Below, one piece after another: positions 43,546 through 51,069 of a stretch of 64,000 nt of DNA. The notes beneath the pieces are model-generated. The model was not told where the DNA came from, did no database searches, and was given only the letters and a program-made list of their open reading frames with translations. The position numbers were made by a program, and so were the translations under genes. The DNA comes from Bradyrhizobium sp. SZCCHNS1050 (GTDB lineage: Bacteria > Pseudomonadota > Alphaproteobacteria > Rhizobiales > Xanthobacteraceae): the NCBI RefSeq assembly GCF_032484785.1, contig NZ_JAUETR010000001.1, positions 4,281,501 to 4,345,500 of the forward strand. Reading direction: 5' to 3'. How positions within the stretch are numbered: position 1 is the first letter of the stretch; every line of letters begins with the position of its first letter.

Positions 43546-44154
43546 GTGGGGTTGAGAACCGCCTGCAAATGCGGGCGGCGTCACGGGGCTGCGTTGGTGT
43601 CCTACTCGAACAGCAAATCGCTGCGTGATGTGCTCGCGGCGGACTATGAAAGTCTGGCCCGCCGCCTGACGCGCTGCCTCGGCTCGCCGGATGTCGCGCG
43701 CGAGGCGCTTCACGAAGCCTTCGTACGGGCGGATCGCGTCTCCGATGCCATCCCCGTTCGCAGTCCCGTCGACTATCTGTTCCGGATGGCGCTCAATTTG
43801 GCAAAGGATCACCGCAAGAGCGAGCGCCGGCTGCTGAACGCCTCGGAAATCGAAGCGATCATGGCTCTGCCCGACGAGCGGCCGGGACCTGCAGCCGAGG
43901 TCGAGGCTCGCTTCGAACTCGAACAATTCGAAAAGGCGCTTGCGGAGTTGCCGCCGCGAAAGCGCGACGTCTTCATCTGTGCTCACCTCGAGTTGATGCC
44001 GCATCGTGAGATCGCCCAGCGTTTCAGCATCAACGTACGCACCGTCGAATTCGATCTGCAGCATGCCATGGAGCATCTCGGCCGCCGGCTCGGGCGCAAG
44101 GTGGTCCGCCGATTCGGTCCTCGCGCCGTCTCTCAATCCAGCAATCGCAGCTAG
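43546..44154 (+). CDS. ECF sigma factor, FecI/VreI-like
   Basis: Extracytoplasmic-function sigma factor of up to 202 aa. Region 2: LARRLTRCLGSPDVAREALH and SPVDYLFRMALNLAKDHRKS. Region 4: LAELPPRKRDVFICAHLEL and EIAQRFSINVRTVEFDLQHA. The frame opens with GTG at 43546; TTG 43594 or GTG 43597 would give the more usual N-terminus (VSYSNSKSLRDVLAADYESL). A FecR-type regulator follows, the normal sigma/anti-sigma order of cell-surface signalling systems. A second, similar sigma gene lies at 39437. Likely targets are the secretion and Ton genes of this locus, which is inferred. Confidence 0.88.
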   Translation: MGLRTACKCGRRHGAALVSYSNSKSLRDVLAADYESLARRLTRCLGSPDVAREALHEAFVRADRVSDAIPVRSPVDYLFRMALNLAKDHRKSERRLLNASEIEAIMALPDERPGPAAEVEARFELEQFEKALAELPPRKRDVFICAHLELMPHREIAQRFSINVRTVEFDLQHAMEHLGRRLGRKVVRRFGPRAVSQSSNRS

Positions 44155-44414
44155 CGCGGCGCGATCGAGCGAGAAGGGAGCTTGCTGCATTCCGGCTTTG
44201 TACGCTATTCAGCGGTGCACCAGCGCCCGGATAGAACTGCGGCTCCGCCGATATCGAGATTGACGCGTGCGAAGTATTCGATTTTCCCTTTCGGTCCAGC
44301 GCTATACGAATCGTCTATCAGATGACCGCAGGGCGTTGCCATGAGGGAACCGTCCTTCGGCCGCCGAAACGAGCGAGCCTCATCTTGATCGCAGGCGACG
44401 ACAGCCAGTCGGAC

Positions 44415-45386
44415 ATGGATCAGACCCTTCGTCAGGCTTTGGCATGGGTGATCCGTCTTCATTCCGGGGAGGCAACCTCGGACGATGCTACTGCGTTGAC
44501 GTCGTGGCGACAGCGAAGCCCTGAGCACGAAGCCGCGTTTCGGCAGGCGGTCACGCTATGGCGCGGCTTTGGCGACGCCACCCGCAAGCTCGCTGGCGAT
44601 GCTGCGTTCGTCAAAGCAGCTTCGCGCCCGGAGCCGATGCCTCGTGCTGGTCTCGGCCGCCGCGCGCTGATCGGCGGAGCGATTGCGGCTGCAGCTTCAG
44701 TGGCCGGCGGCTATCTGGCGCTCCGTCCGCCGTTGGATCTCTGGCCGTCGCTGCAGGAACTGTCCGCCGACATGCGGACGGCCAAGGGCGAGCGGCGCAG
44801 CGTTGCGCTGGCGAGTGACGCCTCCCTGGTGCTCAACACCCAGACCAGCATCGCCTTGCGACCCGCGGATGGGCCACGGCGGTTCGAACTCATTTCGGGA
44901 GAGACCGCGGTGCAGTGCGGATCGACCGCACGGGACCCGGTCGTCATCGATGCTGCAGGCGGTCAGATTACGGCGTCGCAGGCCGACTTCAACCTGAAGT
45001 GCCTCGATGGTCTCGTGACCGTCTCGTGTCTCGACGGCAGCGTCGATGTTGCGTGCAAGAGCCGTGTCGTCAAGCTCGTCAAAGCTCAGCAGATTTCCTA
45101 CTCGGGCGACAAAGGGCTTGGCTCGACCTCGCGGCTGGATCTCGACACGGCCAAGGCCTGGCAGAATGGCCTTCTGATCGTGCGCGATTGGCCGGTCAGT
45201 CGCCTGGTCACCGAGATCAACCGCTATCGCCCAGGCAAGATCGTGGTCCTGGACGAGCAACTCGGGCGGCGCATGATTTCCGGGACGTTTCATCTCGACC
45301 GCCTGGATGATTTCATCAGCCAGGCCGAGAACCTGTTCGGAGCCAAGGCACGCTCGCTGCCGGGCGGTCTCGTTCTGCTGAGCTGA
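44415..45386 (+). CDS. FecR-type anti-sigma factor
   Basis: Inner-membrane sigma regulator of about 323 aa. An N-terminal cytoplasmic DUF4880-like segment binds sigma (LRQALAWVIRLHSGEATSDD, then WRQRSPEHEAAFRQAVTLW). One membrane helix follows (GGAIAAAASVAGGYLAL). The periplasmic FecR domain has ERRSVALASDASLVLNTQTS and FELISGETAV. The C-terminal STN-like part ends DWPVSRLVTEINRYRPGKIV and ISGTFHLDRLDDF. The start is uncertain: ATG 44415 (MDQTLRQ) or ATG 44322. It follows the sigma gene after a spacer of at least 167 bp. In related systems the signal comes from an STN domain; the STN-TonB protein at 24146 is the obvious candidate, as no TonB-dependent receptor is present. Confidence 0.88.
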   Translation: MDQTLRQALAWVIRLHSGEATSDDATALTSWRQRSPEHEAAFRQAVTLWRGFGDATRKLAGDAAFVKAASRPEPMPRAGLGRRALIGGAIAAAASVAGGYLALRPPLDLWPSLQELSADMRTAKGERRSVALASDASLVLNTQTSIALRPADGPRRFELISGETAVQCGSTARDPVVIDAAGGQITASQADFNLKCLDGLVTVSCLDGSVDVACKSRVVKLVKAQQISYSGDKGLGSTSRLDLDTAKAWQNGLLIVRDWPVSRLVTEINRYRPGKIVVLDEQLGRRMISGTFHLDRLDDFISQAENLFGAKARSLPGGLVLLS

Positions 45387-45600
45387 TATCTCCTCACGGA
45401 GCGTGACGGCGCTGGATCGCCGTAGCTTCAGAACTACAAATGTAGCGCACGGACTACGCCGGAGGCGCTTGCCCGGCGGCTCATCGCGGTCGTTCTGCGA
45501 ACGGATTGACAGTCTGCGAATCGGCTCGGTCGAACTCGGCATTCGTTAAAATTCCGATTCAGTCTCTTGAGGGGCCGGTCGTCTTTCCTGCTGAGGCACC

Positions 45601-47376
45601 ATGCTCGCGGCTTCCTGCCGTGGCGTCATGGGCGTGCCCGAAGGTGAGCGGAAGTCCGTGCGGGTCAGAATTGGTTACGAGCGTGGCAGGCGCTCGCCTT
45701 CGCGGCCGGCATGGATCGGCTCGGTGGCCATGCTCCTGTCGGTGGCAGCTTTTGCAGGCGGCAGCGTCGCGCCGGTTCGGGCCGAGGCTGCGGCAGCACA
45801 GCAGCCGCCGACTGGCGCAGCCCTGGCCAAGCCGGCGGCTGGTCCGCTACAGCGCTTCGATATCGATGATTTCGCCGTCCAAGGCGCCGAGAAGCTGGCA
45901 CAGGTCGACCTCGAAGAGGCTATCTATCCTTTCCTTGGTCCGAACAAGACGGCAGACGATGTCGAGAAGGCGCGCGCGGCGCTGGAGAAGGCCTATCACG
46001 ACAAGGGGTTTCAGACCGTCTCGGTCGAGGTCCCACCCCAGAATCCGTCGAATAAGGTCGTCATTCTCAAGGTGAGAGAGCTCAAGGTCGGCCGGCTCCG
46101 CGTCAAGAACTCGCGCTACTTCGATACTGACAAGATCAAGGACGGGGCGCCTTCGCTCAAGGAGGGCACCGTCCCGAACTTCAACGACCTCACCAAGGAT
46201 ATCTACGCGCTCAACCAATGGCCGGATCGCCGGGTGACGCCGGCACTGCGCGCCGGCGTTGCGCCTGGAACTGTCGATGTTGACCTCACCGTCGAGGATA
46301 AGGCGCCGATTCACGGCAGCCTCGAAGTCAACAACCGTCGTTCCGGCGATACGACCGCGACCAGGGCGATCGCCACGGTTCACTACGACAATCTCTGGCA
46401 GCTCGGGCACTCCCTGACGCTCAGCTATCAGGTCGCGCCGCAGCGTCCGAAGGACACGGAAGTGTTTTCCGCCTCCTATCTGGCGCGCCTGCCGGTCGAT
46501 TGGCTGGCGTTGCTGGCTTACGCCGTGAAGTCGAACAGCGACGTCGCCACGGTCGGCGGCACTAACATCGTTGGCCCCGGCCAGATCGTGGGTACGCGTG
46601 CGGTCATGACGCTGCCGGGCCGCGATGGGTTCACGCAGACGCTGTCGGCCGGCGTCGACTACAAGCATTTCTTCCAGCTCGTCTCCCTGAACGGCGGCGG
46701 TTTCGCGTCCCCGGTCACGTATTTCCCTGCCGTGGCCAGCTATACGGCAACCTTCCAGGGCGAGAAGTTTACGACGCAGTTCAACGCATCGCTGACGTCC
46801 AATCTGCGGCCGCTGTCGAGTGATCATGTCGCGTTCGACAACAAGCGCTATGCGGCGTCCGCGAGCTTCACGCATGTGAACGTCGACGTTTCGCACACCC
46901 AGGAGCTGCCCGAAGGCTATCTGCTTTGGGGCAGGCTGCAGGGACAGAAGGCGGATGGGCCACTGGTCTCGAGCGAGCAGATCAGCGCCGGCGGCCTCGA
47001 CACCGTGCGCGGCTATCTGGAATCGGAAGCACTGGGCGACGACGGCATCATCGGCAATATCGAACTGCGCAGCCCCGACATCGGCGCGATGCTGCAGAAG
47101 CAGATGAAGGACGAGACCGGGCAGGGCGCGCCGCGCTTTACCACCTTCAACGAGACGCGGCTGTTCCTGTTTGCCGATGCCGGTCTGGTTCACACCCAGC
47201 GCACGCTGCCGGATCAGACGTCGCAAACGGACCTCTGGAGCTATGGCGTCGGCACCCGCTTCAAGATGTTCAACGCATTCAATGGTGTGTTCGCGCTGTC
47301 GGTCCCGATGACCAACCAAACCTATACCCGCGCGGGCAATCCGCGCCTCAATGTCCGGCTCTGGGGCGAATTCTGA
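45601..47376 (+). CDS. Two-partner secretion outer-membrane transporter TpsB (FhaC/ShlB family)
   Basis: Outer-membrane pore of 591 aa that would export the giant haemagglutinin. A signal segment (IGSVAMLLSVAAFAGGSVAP) is followed by two POTRA domains (LQRFDIDDFAVQGAEKLAQV and VVILKVRELKVGRLRVKNSR) and the 16-strand barrel (APIHGSLEVNNRRSGDTTAT, LWQLGHSLTLSYQVAPQRPK, ISAGGLDTVRGYLESEALGD). The last has the conserved VRGY motif, and the protein ends LNVRLWGEF with the terminal Phe of barrel proteins. The ATG at 45601 has TGAGG upstream; ATG 45628 is an alternative. The stop overlaps the next start (TGATG at 47374-47378), so the ExbB-fusion gene is translationally coupled. The transporter is separated from its likely substrate by 6.4 kb, an unusual layout. 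Confidence 0.93.
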   Translation: MLAASCRGVMGVPEGERKSVRVRIGYERGRRSPSRPAWIGSVAMLLSVAAFAGGSVAPVRAEAAAAQQPPTGAALAKPAAGPLQRFDIDDFAVQGAEKLAQVDLEEAIYPFLGPNKTADDVEKARAALEKAYHDKGFQTVSVEVPPQNPSNKVVILKVRELKVGRLRVKNSRYFDTDKIKDGAPSLKEGTVPNFNDLTKDIYALNQWPDRRVTPALRAGVAPGTVDVDLTVEDKAPIHGSLEVNNRRSGDTTATRAIATVHYDNLWQLGHSLTLSYQVAPQRPKDTEVFSASYLARLPVDWLALLAYAVKSNSDVATVGGTNIVGPGQIVGTRAVMTLPGRDGFTQTLSAGVDYKHFFQLVSLNGGGFASPVTYFPAVASYTATFQGEKFTTQFNASLTSNLRPLSSDHVAFDNKRYAASASFTHVNVDVSHTQELPEGYLLWGRLQGQKADGPLVSSEQISAGGLDTVRGYLESEALGDDGIIGNIELRSPDIGAMLQKQMKDETGQGAPRFTTFNETRLFLFADAGLVHTQRTLPDQTSQTDLWSYGVGTRFKMFNAFNGVFALSVPMTNQTYTRAGNPRLNVRLWGEF

Positions 47377-49373
47377 TGATCATGGAACGCGAGGACAGGC
47401 GAGCGAGCTGCTGTGGGAGAGTTGCGAAGCGCGTCGCCGCGAGGCTGTTCGGTGTGGTCGCCGCATTGGCGATTCTGTCGTCGCCGGCAAGTGCCTGGTG
47501 GAACGACGAGTGGCAGCTGCGCAAGAAGATCGGCATCGATGCGAGTGCTGCCGGCGCCAACATCACCGATCCGATCGGCACGACGCCTGTCCTGGTGAGG
47601 CTGCATCCCGGCAACTTCCGGTTCAGCGCTACCAAGGACGACGGCAGCGATCTCCGTTTCGTCGCCGGCGACGACAAGACCCCGCTGAAGCACCACATCG
47701 AAAAATATGACGCGCTCCTGGGCGAAGCGCTGGTCTGGGTCTCGGTGCCGAGCCTGCCGTCGGGCGCCAAGACGGAGATCTGGCTCTACTACGGCAACAA
47801 AAAAGCTGTGCCTGCTGCGGATGCCAAGGGCAGCTACGATCCCGATTTTGCCCTCGTGTACCATCTGGCGGAGCGGGGCACGCCTGCGTTGGACTCCACG
47901 GTCTGGGGCAACAACGCGCAAAGCGTCGGACAACCGGCGGAGGGCTCCCTGATCGGGACGGGCCTTCGGCTGGACGGGCGCACGCCTCTCATGCTGCCGT
48001 CATCATCGTCGCTGGCGACGGCCGCCGATGCCGGCTGGACGTTCTCGCTGTGGATCAAGCCGGCGACGCTGCAGCCCAATGCAGCGCTGTTCAGCCGCCG
48101 CAACGGCGGCAGCGGCATCGTGATCGGCCTCGACAATGGCGCGCCATTCGTAGAGATGACCAATGCCGGCTCCGCGCAGCGGACTTCGGCAGGTGCGGCG
48201 ATCGCTCCGGCGAGCTGGCATCATCTGGCCGTCGTTGCAGCCGGCGGCAGGATCTCGCTCTATCTCGACGGCAATGCCTACGCAGCGCTTGATGCGAGTC
48301 TGCCAGAGCTCGACACCACCGCGCAGATCGGTGGCGGCGATGCCGCGGCGGCCAGCCAGGCTGCCGCTCAACCGGCTTCCGCTGCGGCACCCGGTGATGC
48401 GGCCTCGGCGGATGCGAATGGTGTGCCGGAAAGTACCAATGATGCTACCGTCGCGGCGAGCCCGACGTTTGCGGGATTCGTCGGCGACGTCGACGAGATC
48501 CAGATCAGCAAGGTCGCGCGCCCGGCAGGTTTCATCCGCATCGCTGCGATCGGTCAGGGGCTGGATCAAGGCAAGCTCGTCACGTTCAGCGTCGACGAGG
48601 AGACGGCAAGCTGGCTGTCCGGCTATTTCGCGGTCATTCTGAAGTCGGTCACGCTCGACGGATGGGTGGTGATCGGAATCCTGCTGGTCATGGCCGCGAT
48701 CAGCTGGATGGTTATGTTCGATCGCGCCTCTTACTTGAGGCATCAGGCGAAGGCCAATGCACGCTTCCTGAAGGTCTATCGCGATCCGAAGTTCGACCTC
48801 GCCATCTTCGGCAGTGGTGATGCCGAGGCCGTCGCGTCGCTCGCGGGCGGCATCGGCAAGCGCGATACGATCGTGCTGCGGTCATCGTCGCTCTATCGTA
48901 TCTATCGCATTGCAGCCGACGAGATCCAGCGACGTTCGGCCCGAAACGCCCAGCCTTACCTTTCCGCCACGTCGATGGCCGCGATCCGTGCTGCTCTCGA
49001 CGGCGGCGTCGTCAGGGAGATCCAGCGCCTGAACCGGCTCATGGTGATGTTGACGATCGCGATCTCGGGAGGACCGTTCCTCGGTCTGCTCGGAACGGTC
49101 GTTGGTGTCATGATCACCTTCGCTGCGATTGCGGCGAGCGGTGACGTCAACGTCAACGCCATCGCGCCCGGCATTGCCGCGGCGCTGGTCGCCACCGTCG
49201 CGGGGCTCGGCGTCGCGATCCCGGCCTTGTTCGGCTACAACTACCTCATCTCACGGATCAAGGATCTCACCGGCGACATCCAGGTGTTCGTCGACGAATT
49301 GGTGACGCGGCTCGCGGAGCTTCATTCCGCGGATCAGCCGGATCCGGTCGAGCGCCGCATGGCGGCGGAGTAG
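47376..49373 (+). CDS. DUF2341/LamG periplasmic domain fused to an ExbB/MotA/TolQ proton channel
   Basis: Inner-membrane protein of about 665 aa joining a recognition-type module to a proton-channel subunit. Signal peptide (ARLFGVVAALAILSSPASAW), then a DUF2341-type domain (residues about 50-160, WWNDEWQLRKKIGIDASAAG, EIWLYYGNKKAV). A concanavalin/LamG-like domain covers about 160-400 (DPDFALVYHLAERGTPALDS, WTFSLWIKPATLQPNAALFS, ASWHHLAVVAAGGRISLYLD) with an Ala-rich insertion. A membrane segment follows (GWVVIGILLVMAAISWMVMF) and the ExbB core (ISGGPFLGLLGTVVGVMITF, IAPGIAAALVATVAGLGVAI). The start overlaps the tpsB stop, and exbD follows after 4 bp. The lectin-like part would sit in the periplasm. 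No separate ExbB exists here, so this is the motor subunit. Confidence 0.9.
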   Translation: MIMEREDRRASCCGRVAKRVAARLFGVVAALAILSSPASAWWNDEWQLRKKIGIDASAAGANITDPIGTTPVLVRLHPGNFRFSATKDDGSDLRFVAGDDKTPLKHHIEKYDALLGEALVWVSVPSLPSGAKTEIWLYYGNKKAVPAADAKGSYDPDFALVYHLAERGTPALDSTVWGNNAQSVGQPAEGSLIGTGLRLDGRTPLMLPSSSSLATAADAGWTFSLWIKPATLQPNAALFSRRNGGSGIVIGLDNGAPFVEMTNAGSAQRTSAGAAIAPASWHHLAVVAAGGRISLYLDGNAYAALDASLPELDTTAQIGGGDAAAASQAAAQPASAAAPGDAASADANGVPESTNDATVAASPTFAGFVGDVDEIQISKVARPAGFIRIAAIGQGLDQGKLVTFSVDEETASWLSGYFAVILKSVTLDGWVVIGILLVMAAISWMVMFDRASYLRHQAKANARFLKVYRDPKFDLAIFGSGDAEAVASLAGGIGKRDTIVLRSSSLYRIYRIAADEIQRRSARNAQPYLSATSMAAIRAALDGGVVREIQRLNRLMVMLTIAISGGPFLGLLGTVVGVMITFAAIAASGDVNVNAIAPGIAAALVATVAGLGVAIPALFGYNYLISRIKDLTGDIQVFVDELVTRLAELHSADQPDPVERRMAAE

Positions 49374-49377
49374 CGCC

Positions 49378-49782
49378 ATGCAGATCAATACCGACTCCAA
49401 GCCCTATGACGACATCAACATCACGCCGATGTTGGACCTCGCCTACGTGCTGCTCGTCATCTTCATTATCATGACGACGGCGACGGTGCAGGGGCAGAAG
49501 GTCAATCTGCCGAAAGCGTCGGCGGCGCCGAGCCTCGCGACGCAGACGACCAAGGCGATCACCGTGGCCAACGACGGCAAGATCTTCCTCGACACCATTC
49601 CGGTGACCTTGCCGGAGCTCGAGCAGCGCCTGATCCAGCAGAAGGCATTGACGCCGGAATTTCCGGTGGTGCTGCGCGGTGATGCGCAAGCGCAATATCA
49701 GAGCGTGATGGACGTGCTCGACCTGCTGGGCCGCATCGGCCTGACCCAGGTCGGGCTTGCGACCAAGCCGTTGGTGAAGTGA
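49378..49782 (+). CDS. exbD: ExbD/TolR-family proton channel subunit
   Basis: Inner-membrane partner of the ExbB-type channel, 134 aa. A short cytoplasmic N-terminus leads to DINITPMLDLAYVLLVIFII, with the conserved membrane aspartate (MLDLAYVLL) needed for proton flow. The periplasmic domain follows (ITVANDGKIFLDTIPVTLPE, VVLRGDAQAQYQSVMDVLDL). Its ATG lies 4 bp after the ExbB-fusion stop; its stop overlaps the next start (GTGATC at 49779). Length and motif order are normal. Confidence 0.95.
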   Translation: MQINTDSKPYDDINITPMLDLAYVLLVIFIIMTTATVQGQKVNLPKASAAPSLATQTTKAITVANDGKIFLDTIPVTLPELEQRLIQQKALTPEFPVVLRGDAQAQYQSVMDVLDLLGRIGLTQVGLATKPLVK

Positions 49783-50279
49783 TCGAGGTGGACCAGATCA
49801 TGCGCAAACGGCCTCCGCATCATCCGCCTGGTTCGCATCGCCCTGAAGCTGGCGTGCTCGTGCACATGCGTGAGCTCATCCTGCGGCGGCGGATGCAATT
49901 GCTGCCAGCGCGGCCTGAAGGGGAGACGGCGCTGAGTGAATGCGACGAGTCTGCTGCTGTGCTGCCGTTTCCGGTCCGGAGCGAAGCGCTGCTCGCCAGC
50001 CTGGTGCCGACACTGCGCGGCCTCTACGTCAGTGGAGAGGATGAGAGCGACCCGTTTCTGATGACCATGTCGCACGGTCCGCGGCCGCGATTGTCGATCG
50101 ATCGCGACGCCTATGTCGAGCTTCGGCACCAGCCCGAGGCGTTCCTCCTGAAGATCGCCGCCGCGCCGGATTCGAAGATCACGTTCGAAACGCCGGATTT
50201 CACAACGCTGGTGAAGTTCGTGCTGCAGTACATGGCCGAGCGTCATGGTGAGCCCAGGCCGGGCGGGAGCTTGTCGTGA
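49779..50279 (+). CDS. Unknown protein between exbD and tonB
   Basis: I do not recognise this 166-residue protein. The GTG at 49779 overlaps the exbD stop and its own stop (TGA 50277-50279) overlaps the tonB start (GTG 50276), so it is tightly coupled within the operon. No signal peptide or membrane segment is visible. Features are a basic N-terminus with HPPGSHRPEAG and RELILRRRMQLLPARP, then a compact region FRSEALLASLVPTLRGLYVS-like (here VRSEALLASLVPTLRGLYV) and AFLLKIAAAPDSKITFETPD. It may be a cytoplasmic regulator or adaptor of the Ton motor. Overlap at both ends supports a real gene. Confidence 0.75.
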   Translation: MIEVDQIMRKRPPHHPPGSHRPEAGVLVHMRELILRRRMQLLPARPEGETALSECDESAAVLPFPVRSEALLASLVPTLRGLYVSGEDESDPFLMTMSHGPRPRLSIDRDAYVELRHQPEAFLLKIAAAPDSKITFETPDFTTLVKFVLQYMAERHGEPRPGGSLS

Positions 50280-51031
50280 GCAAGCTCGAGAGCGGCTGTC
50301 AAGCAGCGGCCGAGCCGGCGCGAGCCGGTGCCCAACCAAGCCGGTTGCGCTCGTCGCTGAGTCTGACCGCAAAGATCATGGCGATCGCATTGCCGTTGGG
50401 CGGTGTCGCCTATTGGGTTCTCGCCCAGCGCGATCAGCCGCCTCCGCCGCGTCAGGTTCACGAGATCACGCTGCTCAACATCACGCCGCCGCCTCCACCG
50501 CCTCCGCCCCCGAAGGTGGCACCGCCGGTCGAGCAGAGGATGATCGAGCAGCAGAAGATGGCGGAGCCGGAATTCAAAGAGGACAAGCCGCTCGACAAGC
50601 CGCAGGACAAGCCGGTCAAGGACGCCAAGGACGATCAGCCGCCGGGCCCGCTGTCGCTCGACGCCAAGGCGACCGGCCCCGGCGATCTGTTCGGTCTCGG
50701 CGGCAAGCCCGGCGGCAGCCCCTATGGCGGCGGCGGAGGCGGCGGCGGGAGCCGCTGGGGATGGTACGCCTCGATCATTCAGCAGCAGATCGAGGCGGCA
50801 CTGCGCGCCAACGACAAGACCAAGAAGGCGGTCATCAGAGTGCAGATCAGCCTTTGGGCCGACAGCTCCGGACGCGTCAGCCGCGTCCAGCTGCTCTCGT
50901 CAACGGGGGACGCTGCGTTGGATCAGGCGCTGCGCGACGACGTTCTCGGCAGTCTGACGCTGCGCCAACCGCCGCCGAAGGACATGCCGATGCCGATCGT
51001 GACACGCGTCACGGCGAGCCGGCCGAGCTGA
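50276..51031 (+). CDS. tonB: TonB-family protein (second copy, with the ExbBD-like motor)
   Basis: Energy transducer of 251 aa. One N-terminal membrane helix (LTAKIMAIALPLGGVAYWVL), a Pro-rich linker (ITPPPPPPPPPKVAPPVEQ) with Lys/Asp/Pro repeats (DKPLDKPQDKPVKDAKDDQP), a Gly hinge, and a TonB C-terminal domain (WYASIIQQQIEAALRANDKT, AVIRVQISLWADSSGRVSRV). The GTG at 50276 overlaps the preceding stop. The C-terminal domain resembles that of the STN-TonB protein at 24146 (both have xVxLWxxxxx and a TSGD/STGD segment), which suggests duplication of a partner-specific domain. It completes an ExbB-ExbD-TonB set. Confidence 0.93.
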   Translation: MSKLESGCQAAAEPARAGAQPSRLRSSLSLTAKIMAIALPLGGVAYWVLAQRDQPPPPRQVHEITLLNITPPPPPPPPPKVAPPVEQRMIEQQKMAEPEFKEDKPLDKPQDKPVKDAKDDQPPGPLSLDAKATGPGDLFGLGGKPGGSPYGGGGGGGGSRWGWYASIIQQQIEAALRANDKTKKAVIRVQISLWADSSGRVSRVQLLSSTGDAALDQALRDDVLGSLTLRQPPPKDMPMPIVTRVTASRPS

Positions 51032-51069
51032 TTTCCGTCAAACACGACGAACTAAAAGGACTGGGGACG

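Noticed and set aside
45847..47319. 490-codon minus-strand open frame over tpsB
   Set aside because: Antisense to a well-defined POTRA/barrel protein; no domain seen.
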